Shown here piece after piece: positions 63,808-64,000 of a stretch of 64,000 nt of DNA. The notes under the pieces are model-generated. The model saw only the letters and a list, made by a program, of their open reading frames with translations. It was not told where the DNA came from and did no database searches. Made by a program: the position numbers and the translations under genes. The DNA is from an uncultured Collinsella sp. (GTDB lineage Bacteria; Actinomycetota; Coriobacteriia; Coriobacteriales; Coriobacteriaceae): assembly GCA_958370785.1 (NCBI GenBank), contig CATXKN010000003.1, forward strand, positions 221,337 through 285,336, in the 5' to 3' direction. How positions within the stretch are numbered: the stretch's first letter is position 1; the number at the start of each line of letters is the position of its first letter.

Positions 63808-63840
63808 CAAAAAGCCCCGCCGCGCGTAGCGCGGCGGGGC
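63808..63840 (-). terminator. Terminator of the alcohol dehydrogenase gene
   Basis: On the minus strand GCCCCGCCGCGC pairs with GCGCGGCGGGGC (12 bp) and is followed by TTTTTGTG. It lies 54 bases beyond the stop. Confidence 0.9.
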
Positions 63841-63893
63841 CAGCGGCAAGTCAAAAGACCATACGCCTACGGGCGAAGGACCACCAAACTAGG

Positions 63894-64000
63894 TTAGGCA
63901 GCCGGGCAGATCTTCTTGAAGAGCTCGATGACGTCGTCGAGCGTCGCCTCGCGCGGGTTACCCGGGAAGCAGGCGTCGGCCATGGCGTCCTTGGCCAGAA
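63894..64000 (-). CDS. C-terminus of an iron-containing alcohol dehydrogenase (partial)
   Basis: The last 34 residues before TAA 63894-63896 read LAKDAMADACFPGNPREATL then DDVIELFKKICPAA. The DxC-x2-GNPREATL-x-D-x-x-x-L pattern is that of the C-terminal end of group III Fe-dependent alcohol dehydrogenases such as FucO lactaldehyde reductase. Only this tail is in the window, so the substrate cannot be told. Confidence 0.72.
   Translation of the reverse strand, partial: LAKDAMADACFPGNPREATLDDVIELFKKICPAA

Overview
This is a high-GC bacterial window that looks like a gut Coriobacteriia chromosome, most likely Collinsella or a close relative. The support is actinobacterial codon use, anaerobe genes (class II superoxide reductase, formate-tetrahydrofolate ligase, FchA), AddAB rather than RecBCD, and several zinc-ribbon/membrane and lipoprotein families. 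The genus is inferred from gene content, not from a marker gene. Most of the window is ordinary chromosome. I see no rRNA or tRNA gene, no CRISPR array and no intact insertion sequence.

Layout. 1-1370: end of a class III fructose-bisphosphatase-like gene and two tandem GtrA-family membrane proteins. 1430-9900: two minus-strand cell-surface proteins with DUF4430 (transcobalamin-like) domains, one of 2391 aa, behind a cobalamin riboswitch. 9994-16941: UbiB-like kinase, phasin-like protein, C69 dipeptidase, the FchA-FolD one-carbon pair and a zinc-ribbon membrane protein. 17305-21291: two paralogous lipoproteins, a PH-like protein, an orphan HicB-like regulator, an ADP-ribosylglycohydrolase and small proteins. 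21921-29873: a type I restriction-modification locus with hsdR, an hsdM interrupted by one in-frame amber codon, hsdS, and an invertible region carrying two silent hsdS half-genes and a tyrosine recombinase. 29996-36520: zinc-ribbon proteins, a cation efflux protein and other envelope proteins. 36921-47161: formate-tetrahydrofolate ligase, ruvCAB behind a LexA-type box, a degenerate NAD synthetase-like protein, superoxide reductase and a SWIM/SNF2 helicase. 47200-57926: dnaE and addBA. 58084-64000: a TrpR-like regulator, a small membrane protein, an Rrf2 regulator divergent from cysK, mnmA, an M42 aminopeptidase and the tail of an iron-containing alcohol dehydrogenase.

How genes may work together. 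FolD has lost the catalytic Lys and Gln of its cyclohydrolase reaction and sits directly behind FchA, which can supply that activity; Fhs completes the formate-to-methylene-THF route. The riboswitch links the DUF4430 surface proteins to corrinoid capture. The hsdS locus carries four copies of a 14-bp site in alternating orientation, so the recombinase can change target specificity, although hsdM is broken in the sequence as given.

Intergenic regions carry two families of palindromic repeats: about 150-bp elements with variable matching arms around a conserved internal box, and about 70-bp elements starting with TTGCGGTGAAATAG. The strongest candidates for something little described are the riboswitch/DUF4430 system, the dual-strand-coding hsdS inversion sites with an HsdS-recombinase reading-frame fusion, and the NAD synthetase-like pseudoenzyme.
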